A stretch of DNA of 64,000 nt from Combretum micranthum. Taxonomy: Eukaryota > Streptophyta > Magnoliopsida > Myrtales > Combretaceae. The stretch spans positions 1,803,501 to 1,867,500 of the forward strand of contig JAMXBD010000025.1 of assembly GCA_024138025.1 (NCBI GenBank), read 5' to 3'. The number at the start of each line of letters is the position of its first letter. The stretch's first letter is position 1. A model generated the notes under the pieces. That model was not told the DNA's origin and did not search any database. It saw only the letters and a program-made list of their open reading frames with translations. Shown here piece after piece: positions 25,457-37,300 of this stretch. Position numbers and translations under genes: made by a program.

Positions 25457-28254
25457 ATGGGCAGAAAATGTTCACATTGTGGAAACATAGGACATAATTC
25501 TAGGACTTGTAATAATTTCAGAGGTAGTAATACAGGAGGACTTAGGCTGTTTGGTGTGCAACTTGATGTATCTTCTTCTTCTTCTTCTTCCTCTACTTCA
25601 AATCTTGCTATAAAGAAAAGTTTGAGCATGGATTGTCTATCTTCCCCAGCGGCTGCTTCATCGGTATCGCCGTCGCCTTCTCCTCCACCTTGTTTGACTT
25701 CTTCACCGGTTCCTATGGATGAAAACTGTGATAAAGCCTCTACTGGTTATTTATCAGATGGTCTTGTTAGCAGATCCCATGAGAAGAGGAAAGGTTGGAG
25801 CAATACTTGAAACATTATTAAAACATTCTTATAGTAATACTAGGGGATGCTGCACCCGTACAGTAATATACAACTTTAATATAAGGAGACATGATTATGG
25901 TCTTACTTATATTTTATACTATGTCTATAATATACCTTTTCTATTATTATTATTATTATTGTCTTATGATGTTAGCTTTAATTGTGTTTGGTTGGTGTTT
26001 ATTAGGTGTTCCATGGACAGAAGAAGAACATAGGACGTTTCTGATTGGACTAGAGAAGCTAGGGAAGGGTGATTGGAGAGGCATCTCTAGGAATTTTGTT
26101 ACTACTAGAACTCCAACACAAGTTGCAAGTCATGCTCAAAAGTATTTTCTTAGACAAGCAAGTCTCAATAGAAAAAAGAGAAGATCAAGCCTCTTTGATA
26201 TGGTAATACTCCCAAGTCCTCCATCATATCCAAGTTTTATGATATATATATCATAGCATATTTTAATTAAGTCAATTAAGTTATTATATATATATATATA
26301 TATATAAATCAATTGGGTTCTTTACCTTTTAGATAAGACATTAATAAACATATACTATAGTTATATTTACATAACATAAACATTAAGAACTTAAGCAACT
26401 CACTTAAAATGTGAAAAATCTTATAAAATTTCAGCATAAATAACAAAGTATTTAAACAAATAACATCTCATACACTTATCCTCCTTAAATCGTATAAAAT
26501 GAATTAGATTTTACCTAAACCATGTGGTTATACCGTTATAGGTGGATTAAAAGTCCTCTTGGTTTAGATTAGTTCTAAATTTATTTGGGACGATGTCAAA
26601 ATTAATACCCGACTTTTGAATTTTTTGGGTTTTATAAATTTGAACTTACTAAATATCATACTTGACTAACTTTTTTTTGTCAAAATATTTCCTTTTTGAC
26701 TATTCATACTTGTATTAGACTAGTGAGTGCTTTCACATGATTCTTTTAAATATGATTTAGTAATAAATCTATATGTAAAAATTTAATTCGGTATAATATG
26801 TAGTAACTCTATACTTTTAACTATAAAATTTAATAAAAAAAAGTTTAATTAAATATTTCTAATAGTTTCAAGCTTTTGCATGTGGAGTTTTTATGGTTTT
26901 TTCGAAGACCGTTCAGTCAACCATCTAATCATTAAATAAATATAATAAAAATATTAATTATTTTATGATTCGATCACAGTTAGATATGATGTGGGCCATT
27001 GAATAAACGAGATCGATTCCGTAAATTAATAATGTCACGCTAGATTAGATTGAAGTACTAGAGGGCGAAGACCGCAAAGAGGAGGGCCATGCGACCGCCC
27101 TAGAAACTTCTAAATTTTGTTAAAACTTTACTTGTAAGTATTTTATTATATCTTTTTCTCTAAAAAATTATTGTTCTTTTAGTGTCATATTAAAATTTGC
27201 AGCTTGCACTCGCTGCCTCTTAGCTAGTCTGCATGTAATGGCATAACAGTAAGAAAATATTATTGTTCAATATATATATATATATATATATTAATATTGA
27301 CGACTAGTTGATTTTAAACAAATTATGTCCGTATAAAATCAATTCTTGATATAAAATTACGTTTAATAAAAGAAAAGGATTTCTTTTACAATTTTTTTGG
27401 CTTTTCACAATACCCTCTCTAAAGATTAAAATTTTCGTTAAAACCTCTCACAAATAAAGATACTTACATCGGCTGATGTATAAGAATAAAGAAAGGCGTT
27501 GTAATTAATCAAAATGTAAAATGTTAATTTGGTATCTAATATTTCTTCTTTTTTTATTAACTATTTAAATTTTATATATTTTTTAATTAACTATCTTAAC
27601 TTTGTTTCTTTTTTCAATTAGCTATATAATTCAGGTTTCATAAATAATCCTAAAAAGTTTATAAATAATAAATTTACATTTTTTAAATTTATGTTAAATG
27701 TAAAGAGAAAGTTTAATTATGTCATCTACCCGTTAAAATTAAAGAAAAATTAAGACAAAAAAAAAAAACCCCAAAAGAGAAAAACAAAGGTAGTCCTTTA
27801 CCCTTACTTACCACTAGTGATAGAAATTCCTCCTTAATGATATGTCCCAAATGATATTTATGTTTCCTTCTTCTTTTTTAAGGTAGAAAGCAACTGTAGC
27901 TTCAAGCCAAGTGATGCACTTCCTCCTCCATACCTAAGACCAGACAACCCTCACAATAAAGCTCTTTACAGCACACCTTTTCCTCTTCCAACAGTGAACC
28001 CCATCAAACAAAATGTTAAGGAACCTGGTGCTTCAAACCTCATCAGGGACCTACATCGAGTTACCGGTGTTTCAATCTATAATTTGATCAAATCATATGA
28101 AAAACCAACAATCCTCACTGCAAATACGATAATGTCATTGAATTCAGCACCGGATTTGGAGCTCAAGCTTGCTGCAACAAATACTATAGAAGGAAAAAAT
28201 AGTCCATCATCAGCTAGTTCTCTTTTAATTGGACCTGTTGTTAGTGTTACTTGA
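25457..28254 (+). CDS. R1-type (SHAQKYF) MYB transcription factor, probable repressor
   Basis: Three exons, 25457-25793, 26006-26202 and 27883-28254, encode 301 residues without any frame break. Residues 5-18 form a CX2CX4HX4C zinc knuckle ([14 protein letters not shown]). Residues 30-34 are RLFGV, matching the R/KLFGV repression motif. A serine/proline-rich stretch follows. The single MYB repeat starts at [19 protein letters not shown] (about residue 114) and ends with the diagnostic SHAQKYF in [12 protein letters not shown]. Near residues 267-273, DLELKLA contains an LxLxL EAR-type motif. The family (MYBS3 / MYBH-KUA1 / Arabidopsis At5g56840-like) binds TATCCA-type or related elements in the nucleus and acts in sugar, hormone and senescence responses. 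I infer repression from the two motifs; the exact orthologue is not resolved. Confidence 0.93.
26281..26308. repeat. TA microsatellite in MYB intron 2
   Basis: About 24 bases of TA repeat a short distance after the second MYB exon. A second TA run is at about 27268-27292 in the same 1.7-kb intron. The rest of the intron is AT-rich with no insertion I can define. Confidence 0.8.
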
Positions 28255-28289
28255 TCAGTGGAGTTAAAGAGGACAGAAGCAAGAAGCAA

Positions 28290-28415
28290 GAAGCAAGAAG
28301 AAGAAGAAGAAGATGATGATGATATGATGATGATGATGATGATTATGATTGTGATTGTGATTATGAGGGTAATGATGATTATGATTATTATTATGATGGT
28401 AATGATATATATCAA
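28290..28415 (+). repeat. Purine-rich and GAT/ATG microsatellite in the MYB 3' flank
   Basis: Directly after the MYB stop codon, 'aagcaagaag' units pass into GAA, GAT and ATG triplets and then GATTAT variants. It probably lies in the 3' untranslated region. Open frames across it on both strands are low-complexity artefacts. Confidence 0.8.
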
Positions 28416-31345
28416 AAGAAAATGCATACACATATACATATGTTCATATGTGAGATGTTTTGATCACTACATTAGACTTAAAAAGAGGCAGATTATATAA
28501 GCACATAGTGGCTTATGCCCTTTTTAATTTGTTTATTTATTTATTTTTGTCAATTTCATATTATGTTTAATTTTCCTTATCTACTACACTATTATGCTAA
28601 TCCATTCTCGTGATTATTATCTTCCCACTAAAATGGAATAGCTTCTGTTTCTCTTCTAACATCATGTAATAATTCGCAAACAATGAAAAATAAATTAAAT
28701 AGGATAACTCTTTATGAAAATTTAATTTGGTACTTGAATTTTAAATTGATCATGTTAATATCTAATCAAACATTTAATGGTTATATTTATGATTCATTGG
28801 TACCGTTTCGTCTATCTTTTGTAACGTCATCTAGTGCTAATAGGTTGTTTCTTTTATGTAAATAAATTGAACAAACAATGCTAGTAGAGATGGTAAAAAT
28901 AGTTAGAAAAAGTTTGATATATAGAGTATTAAATTGACCATTTAGTTTCAAAATAAAGTATTAAATTCAATTTTCCTATAAAATTGAAGTTAACATTTTT
29001 CCATAAAAATAAATTCTATTAAATGGTTTGGTTTGGTTCTGTTCATGGTTCAAACTGATTATTCATTCTTAAAAAAAAATAAATAAATAAATAATTCTTT
29101 AGAGTGGTGTCAAATACATATTTCTTATCATTAATAGAAATACGAATAATGATAATCAAAATTAATTATTTTTTCAAATAATTAATATGTAAAACTTATA
29201 GTGAAGAGAAATTCCATCCAAAATTGCTAACCCCATTCTTTTAGACATCAATGATATATTTGCATCTTTACAAATTGTATAACTTTAACTCAAGTTCTAA
29301 AATGATTTGTACCAAAAGGATTTTATGTGAGATTCAATAAAAATTATTTTATAAAATTGTAAATTGTAGAATTATAGGAGAGAAGCCATGAAATAAATTA
29401 TTTCGGTAGATATAAAATCAAAAGTAACAACTCTTATATTTCAAAATTGATCACTTAGTCCAAGTTTTAAGAGGTGGCACGGCATCCTACAAATGGGTCT
29501 ATTTGGTTCGTCATTTATAGGTCGTTTCAGCATTTTATTTTTTTATCATTTTTAAATAGATTGTTTGTCAAAAATAAATACAGATGAAAAATAAAAATTT
29601 TTATCTATAAACAGATCAAATATAGATGAAATACAGATGCAGATGGGATACAAATAAGACAAAAATGAAAATTAAATGATGCAAACACTCACAAATTGAA
29701 CGGAGTTGGTGTCCACATTACTTAAACTGGCTAAAGACATGCGAGTAGCCTAATGAATAAAAATCATCTTTAATTTGATAGCAATTTAGTGAATCCAGAT
29801 CGTTCATCTGGAACAGCAAAGTGTTTGCCACTTATGAAACAAATCTTTGGAGAAAATTCTCTAGTGCTCTTCCTGTTTCAATATAAGCTCTCTGTAGAAG
29901 AATCACTGCTCCATTTGCTAAATATGGCAATCATGGATAAGATGGGTCTATCCGCAGCAAAGTTTATGCAGTTAGAGTTGGAAACAGGATTGCAAATTTG
30001 TTGTGGAAGTCAATTTAATCAAGAGAATCATAGGTATAGCCATTTTCCCAGGGAAAATGACAAATTATCCAGTTTCATCGTACCCTCAATAAAAAATATT
30101 ATTCCTTGATCTTGGTCTTATCTAGATTAGACCAAAGATTGGATAAAATAATAATCATTGATGCACTCAAACATACGCCTCATTTCAGACCTCCTCTTTC
30201 CTTTCTTTAGACCAGACATATAAAGCAGATAAAAACGTAAAATCGCAGGATGAGCACTACTATTGTAACCGCCACATTCAGATCAACTTTTACTCTTTTC
30301 TAATTTTATGCCTCTATGTTTTTTTTTTTTTTTTGGGAATCATTCAGTTAATCGTATAATTAAATTTGTAAATCTCTATTAATATTGGAAAGGTTCTTGA
30401 ATAAAACAACTCCTTATGATGAAGCAATTTAAGGACCCAACAAGGTGGTCTAATAAGTGCATCCAATAAGTTAGAAATAGAGGTAAAATCAAAACAAAAA
30501 GGAATACTTCCAACCTGAATATATGGTTATTTTTCCTATCCTGTCTGTCCAATACACAGACGATTCCCAAAAGCCTGATTCATTTTCGTTAATATGCTCC
30601 TTCCAAGCTCCTTTATGACTAAATAATCAGTCATAATAACATACACAGCCACATAGGCAGCTACAATATAAATGAGATATTCTTCAGACCTTAACATGCT
30701 TAGACTGATTTTTTCAAACTATTAGTTTTGCTTTGATGCTGAAGCAACTACATTCGTTTAAGCAAAAGATCATCCAAAGGTTTCCACATCGGATCAACCA
30801 GCTTCCGCAAGAAAATCTAAACAAATCAGATACAAAATGATGGCAAAGAAGCCAGATGAGCCATCAAAAACTTTTGAGATTAATGACTAGATGCAATGTT
30901 GAAGAGAATGAAAAGACAATACAACCCTTGGGAAAAAAAGAAGAAACAATGAATCAATCAACTCGGAAAAATAACAGATTATAGATGGGCTGATTCTAAC
31001 TACAATTACAAGAGGAGGAAAGAGAAGAATAACACAAAAGAACAGAAAAACAAAACAAAAATATGTTACATGAAGGGCCACCAAAGACTTTAAATTGACG
31101 GCCCCAGTCAAAATTAGAAGCATATTGGCATGTGCTCATATACAACCTCCTTGCTTTACTTCGTATTAGTTGATGTTTCATTTGCTCTCCACGATCTGAT
31201 ATGTCCACCAGGACCAGGACGACATTCGAAGAGCTTTGAGTTAGAAAGCCTTTGCACTCTTGGGCACCTGTTCCCCCAGAGTATAAGAACCTCATCAGGT
31301 AAAGCCTGAAATTTGCATTTTTCTGTGGATCATGTTTATCTAATA
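28416..31345. other. Region between the convergent MYB and KEA genes
   Basis: The two genes converge here. No further exon is supported. An open frame at 29789-30109 has ordinary composition but matches no family I know, and no splice partner was found. The part nearest 31345 is probably the KEA 3' untranslated region (minus strand). Confidence 0.4.
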
Positions 31346-34300
31346 TCATGAATCATGAGAGCCCTGGACCATGAACGCTATACGCTTAGCACTGTCTGCG
31401 CGAAGGCTATCCCCTTTATATCCAATCTGGAGGAGAAACCATATTTAATATACCACCAAATGTCTGCTCCAGGAACAAGTAGGGAAAAATTTTCTACATG
31501 CGCTCTTCATTATTATAATGAACTGAAAGGAAGTATTAACGGTCATTGCTTACCTCACTAGGAATATCAGGAGAGAACCATCCCAAGAGCACCCCAAGAT
31601 GCACAACAGCTGGAATCAGCTTGAAGAGCAGTGGAGTAGTCACCTGCAACAATGGCAGTGGATATGCTCACTCAATCTCATAGTAAGTAAAATAACTGGA
31701 CTGGAGCAAGGGATTAAATAAATAAACTGATTCATGCAATTTTATGCGCACTCAAAAAGAGAGAGAGAGAGACTCTAACTCTCAGTAAGTTTCCTTGCTC
31801 TAAGAACTCCAAAAAGTTTAAAGCAGGGTATACTCCTTGAAAATACTTGCAACACACCATGCTCTAAAACAACTCCAAGGCCAAAAGGCATTACTTCACT
31901 AAGTTCTGTCCTACTTTCTTTTCTCGACTTCTTGCTATGGAACAAAATATATGCATATGGCTTTTAATATATAATGACTCGGCGTGCTACTGACAATCCT
32001 TTACACCATTTCATTTTATAGACTTGGAATAGCTAAGCATATTCTAATAGTGCATGACCAAGGTATACGTACCAAACTTAAAGCAGTTGTCCCAAGTAGC
32101 AATAGATACAATTTACCCTGCAGAATGTAGATATAAAAAACATTAATTCCTCGATACAAAAAGGGTGGGGAGATATCTACCTTCAACCATGAAACTTCTG
32201 TCAAAAATAAACTGACATTGTTTCTTCTTCTTCTTTACATACATATATACACGTATGATATATATATATAGGGAAAATTCCAATTAAGTGACCTATGTTT
32301 TCGCCCTTTTATAAATAGATGATCTGTGATTTTATTTTTGACAAAGGACCGACCTGTGTTAACAAAAGTTTTGTCCCATTAAAAAAAAACATTAATTATG
32401 TCACGTGGGCTCCACGTACCTTTTAAAAAATAAAAGAAAACTTCAAAAATGCTCATTCACATATAGAGTGTGAGGTCTGCAAACATAATTGTATAGACAA
32501 CATTTTTTTAACGTCCTAGATTTGAAAAATATTAAAGAATAAAATTCAAGAACAGCAAATTCAAGAATAAAACAACTCTCCTCTCATTTGTGTCATGTGT
32601 CTCCAAGAACAGCAAATAAAGCATGTCAAAGTCATATATCCCAAATAGTGATTTGTGTGAACGAAACAGCCAGGATGAGCCATAAAGAAACTTCCTTTCC
32701 ATACAGAATCATCACAACAAACATCTTGAAAAACAGAATTTGAACTACATACGACACAAACAAAAATCATAATGTATCAATGCTTCACTCAAAACGGAAA
32801 TGGAAAAAAGAAGAAAAGTAGTTACGTGCAAAAATTGCAAATGAAACTAGTGAGGAACGGATGTTAGAAGGGTTAGGGTGTTCGCAGAGAAAGGGGATTT
32901 AGGTACTGCGAAGAGATTTATCTGATTGGAATTTTGTGGGTGCCTTCAATCATGGGTATCATGGCTGCGTTAGGGTTTTTGTAATGGAGTGGAATGGGGC
33001 AATTTGAGGCAGATAGTAAAAAGTCGCTCTTTTTTGAAGCTTTCTTTATTTTTTAAAAGGTACATGGAGCCCACATGACAAAGTTAACCCTTTTTTTTTT
33101 TAACGGGACAACTTTTGTTAACACAGGTCAGTCTTTTGTCAAAAATAAAAACACAGATCACCTATTTGTAAGAAGACAAAAAAACAGGTCATTCATTTGT
33201 AATTTTCCATATATATATATATAGCTCAGTCATTGCTAAGGCATGAACCTTAGACCCACAACTAAGAGCATAGTATCACCGACCTACATGACTAATGGCA
33301 AAATTCAACATGAATCATAGAGAATCCTAAAAGTTGTCAAAAGCAAAAAGAAATTATATTTGAAATTAGGAAATGTAATCCGAAGAGAATCCCAGTAGAC
33401 ATCTCTCTATTCTATGCTAATTTCATGCCAGACCTTCTGTAGGTTGTCTGACAGCCATAGGCAGAACCATCTCCAGTGATAATTTGTAAATATGCAAATT
33501 TTGGAATCTATAAATAGTCTATGGAGAGAGAATACTCCAAAAAACAAACAGTACTGAAAAAAATTTCGGTCAAAGTTATACATGATTTGTTTTGAAAGAT
33601 ATGCATCTCGACATTCTGTCCTGACAAGCAACCATGTCCATAGTATCAAACTTTATTACGCCAAAAGTTACTACACACTTACCCCATAATATCTGTCAAG
33701 GCAGTCAACAAGTCAATCTACAAGCAAGAGTAGTGTGCAAACTATCAGGATATTTAATTCAATGCTGATGGACCTACAAGAACTTGTCAATCAATTTCTC
33801 GAGTAGCAGTTTCATGAGCAAGCTCCTCACTTTTAGTTTACCTTGAGCTCATCTAACTGATTCTTTATGCATTTATGGTTGAATGAAAAAGTCAAAGCAC
33901 TTCTACCCAATTAGGAAATTAGAATAAATCATTTGTGTTTTAGAGTCAAGCTTGAGATTACAATCATTCTCACTATTGGTTGATTTTTTTTCAAGCTAAT
34001 AACTCAACTGAATTAGGAATCCTTACATTAAAGGACCTGACAATATGTAAGAGATCAAAAACTCTAGATACCCCTGTTAAATCGCAAAATCAGTGCCCAA
34101 GAAAAATTCAGATACTTTGTCTCCTATTGTTCAGCGAGAAACACACATTGAAATGTGACGCAACAAAGTGCACAGTTTGTATATGAATATATGTTATATG
34201 GAGATTTAAGTGAGACTAATTTCTCGTGTATGGGAGCTTGTTTGCAAAGGATGTCATATCAAGTTCATTCCATGATTCTAATCATTTCATGTCCAGTCAT

Positions 34301-37300
34301 ATTTTACATGCAAGAGCCAAGGAAATTACATGTTTAATATCCATTTTAATAAAAATTACATAAAACAAACTTAGAAGAAAATAACTACATGATTAGTGTT
34401 CCTATATCGCATTAGCACTATACAACAGGATTTACATGTGTATCGCCACTTGGCTATGCGATATATATATACGTGTATCGCATAGCAAGCAGCGATACAC
34501 TGTGGGACTGTATCGCCATCTTCAAATGCGATACATGAACATCTCAAAATTTTGAGCTTCTACCATATGCGATACAAGTGCAAACATTAGTATCTCTAGT
34601 CATTGTGTGCGATATAGTAACTTAATTTTGTATTTATTTTTATATAATTTGTATTTATGTATTATTTTTTTGAAAAACATTCAGACACGTGCTTACCTGC
34701 AAGAGCCTGTAAACTTCATAAATGCTCCAAACATTTCTTAAGCACAGAAGATGAGCAATAACATCAAGACTACATAAGCACTCAAGTGTACAGCATGCAC
34801 TATCAAAATCTTCCTTGTTAGAAATAAATTGAAGAACCATGCCACACGAAAAGATCATGACATTCAAAGTTCATCACCATACCAGGACGCATTATAGTAT
34901 TGTCATTTTAGCCAAGAGCAAGACTATAAAAGACTTCCAAAAGGTAATAATTAACATTAAAAATTTTTATTGATTTACACAATAAAACATTAAAAATCCA
35001 AAAGAATTTACTCAGAAGTCACAAACAACGGAAAATTTAGGAAAATTTGAGCGCCAACCTCAATTATTCGAAGATTAGAAGCACGACTAAGAAGAACAAA
35101 TGCAAATTCTCCAATTTGTGCAAGTGACATTCCAACTGCACAAAATTTAAGATCTAGCATTGGAATGCAGTCAATACATACTCTGAAATCAGAAAAATGA
35201 AGGGAACTTGATGGTTTTACAAGGAGTGAAGTTTGTTGTTGTAAAATCCCTTTACAACAGTGGCAACCACAGCGGTTTTTATAATAATCATAATATAACA
35301 GCTGCTAGTAAAATATCAACATGATTCCATAGAAAATGAATGTGAATTAACATCAATGCTGGCAAGAAAAAGAGCAGCAAAGAAATTGCGGATAGGCTCA
35401 ACCTGAAAGAAAGAAAGAAGATCAAATAAATATTTAAGTTCACAAAGCAAAGGAATCAACCCTGTTAGGACTATGAAATGACTCAAATTGTATGAGACTC
35501 GGGAAAAAATGTATGTCTGCAGTACTTTTAAACTATAAATATTTGTAAGATACTTGGAAATACCCCAAATACTATGTTATAGCAACTTCAATCTTCCTGG
35601 TATACAGATGCATTGCTTGGTACAAGAATAAAGAAACAGCACGAATTACTTGAGGAAAATCACATAAAAGGCATCTGGAACTTTAAAGGATATGATTTGA
35701 TATAGGGTGGTATTGCTCAAGCATATTGTGATGGAGAAGAAATGCCTAATGAAGTTACAAAATGACATATGGACAACAAAAGTAGATTAAGCAATTTTCA
35801 GGAAGACAAGGTAATTGAGAATTGTGTAGACACAACTTGTCATTTTATAAATACTCATTGATAAGTAACGCAAAGCAGCATTGATCACTAAATATGAACC
35901 ACGTATAGAAAGAGTAAAATCACTGAAACACTCTCTTTGCCAAGTAGAATCTGTCTTCATAACCATTCACATGTATAATTTTAGAATAATGACAATTAAT
36001 GTACAAGATGCAGATATTTGTTCACTAAAAGCATATATCAAGTACTCCATGCCAATATCTGATCACTATGATGCTCAACCGACACAATTTTAATAGAATT
36101 TACCAAAATATGACACTGAAGATAATATGATCCTTACGACTCATCAGGCACTAGCTCAAGTTTACAAGCACAAGCCTGGGCTTAAGACTGTTTCCTGGTA
36201 TTGTTTTATGTTTCCTTTATCTTATTTTATTTTATTTTTTACTTGTAGTCAGACTGTTTAGAGATTTTGTAGTTAGTAACTAGATAGTCATTAGTTAACT
36301 AGATATTTTCTGTTCAGTACTTTCTAGATGGTTCTAGAAAGTTGGCAATTACTTCAGGTTAGTTAGATGGAGCTTATACACAACTCCACAAGGTCAGACA
36401 AAGTTGGTTGGTTGCTTTCCTTGTATAAGAAACTCAGGAAGAGGAATTGTGCTCTCGAACACCTCTCATACCATGGAAGGAATGTAGCACTTCTTTTTCA
36501 AATCAATAGAATAGCCAATTACTCATGTATTGAACCCGCGACTACATCAGAAGTTAGTATATTTCCTCTGTAAGCCCCATACAGGGCAAAAGAGCATGTT
36601 AACTGTCAACATACACATCATGCACACCAGAAAATAATCAAATTTAAACAAGCATACTTGTTCAAGTGTATGTTGAGCTAGATCAGTTGTTGATATCATC
36701 ACTCCTGCTGCAAAGGAACCCAATTCAAGGCTTAGGCCCAATTTATCACTACACTGAAAAAATATAACAAATTACATCAGATGGTTTTTATGATACTAGT
36801 GATTCAAGGAAAACTCAAACGCCTACAATAGTAGGTGTATGGATATTAATATGAATGCATGCCAGGAAAAAGAACAGACCAAGCCACAAGCAAGCAGAAG
36901 GCAACTGCTGCCAACTGATAGAGTTCGTTTGTCTGCAGAAAAATTCAGCAAAGAAACTTCAGTCAGAAAGCTACAAGTGGAAGTGTTTACCTACAAAGAA
37001 CTTTCTACATTTATATCAGGAGGTATGATATACACACTTTATATGGACTTCCAAAGAAAAATCATTCCTTACTTGAGAAGACAGACTGATCATGAGCTTA
37101 AGGAACCAAGGTACGCAGGTTCGTGAAAATATTGATAAAATGGCCAAAAATGCAATCAAAATCACCAACCTGCAATCATATGTACACAAAGTATGAGTAA
37201 AAGTTTGAAAATCTATCTCTCAGGAGCAAAAAAGCAGGTGGCATTAGGTTTATGAACATTTCAAGGAATAACAGAAACGTAATCAATCAAATTTCTCAGT

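Noticed and set aside
28077..28439. Minus-strand open frame opposite the MYB end
   Set aside because: Shadow of the MYB exon and of the GAA/GAT microsatellite; composition is Ile/Ser repeat.
29789..30109. 106-codon open frame between MYB and KEA
   Set aside because: Balanced composition made it worth a look, but it matches no family I know and has no flanking exons or leader; not reported as a gene.
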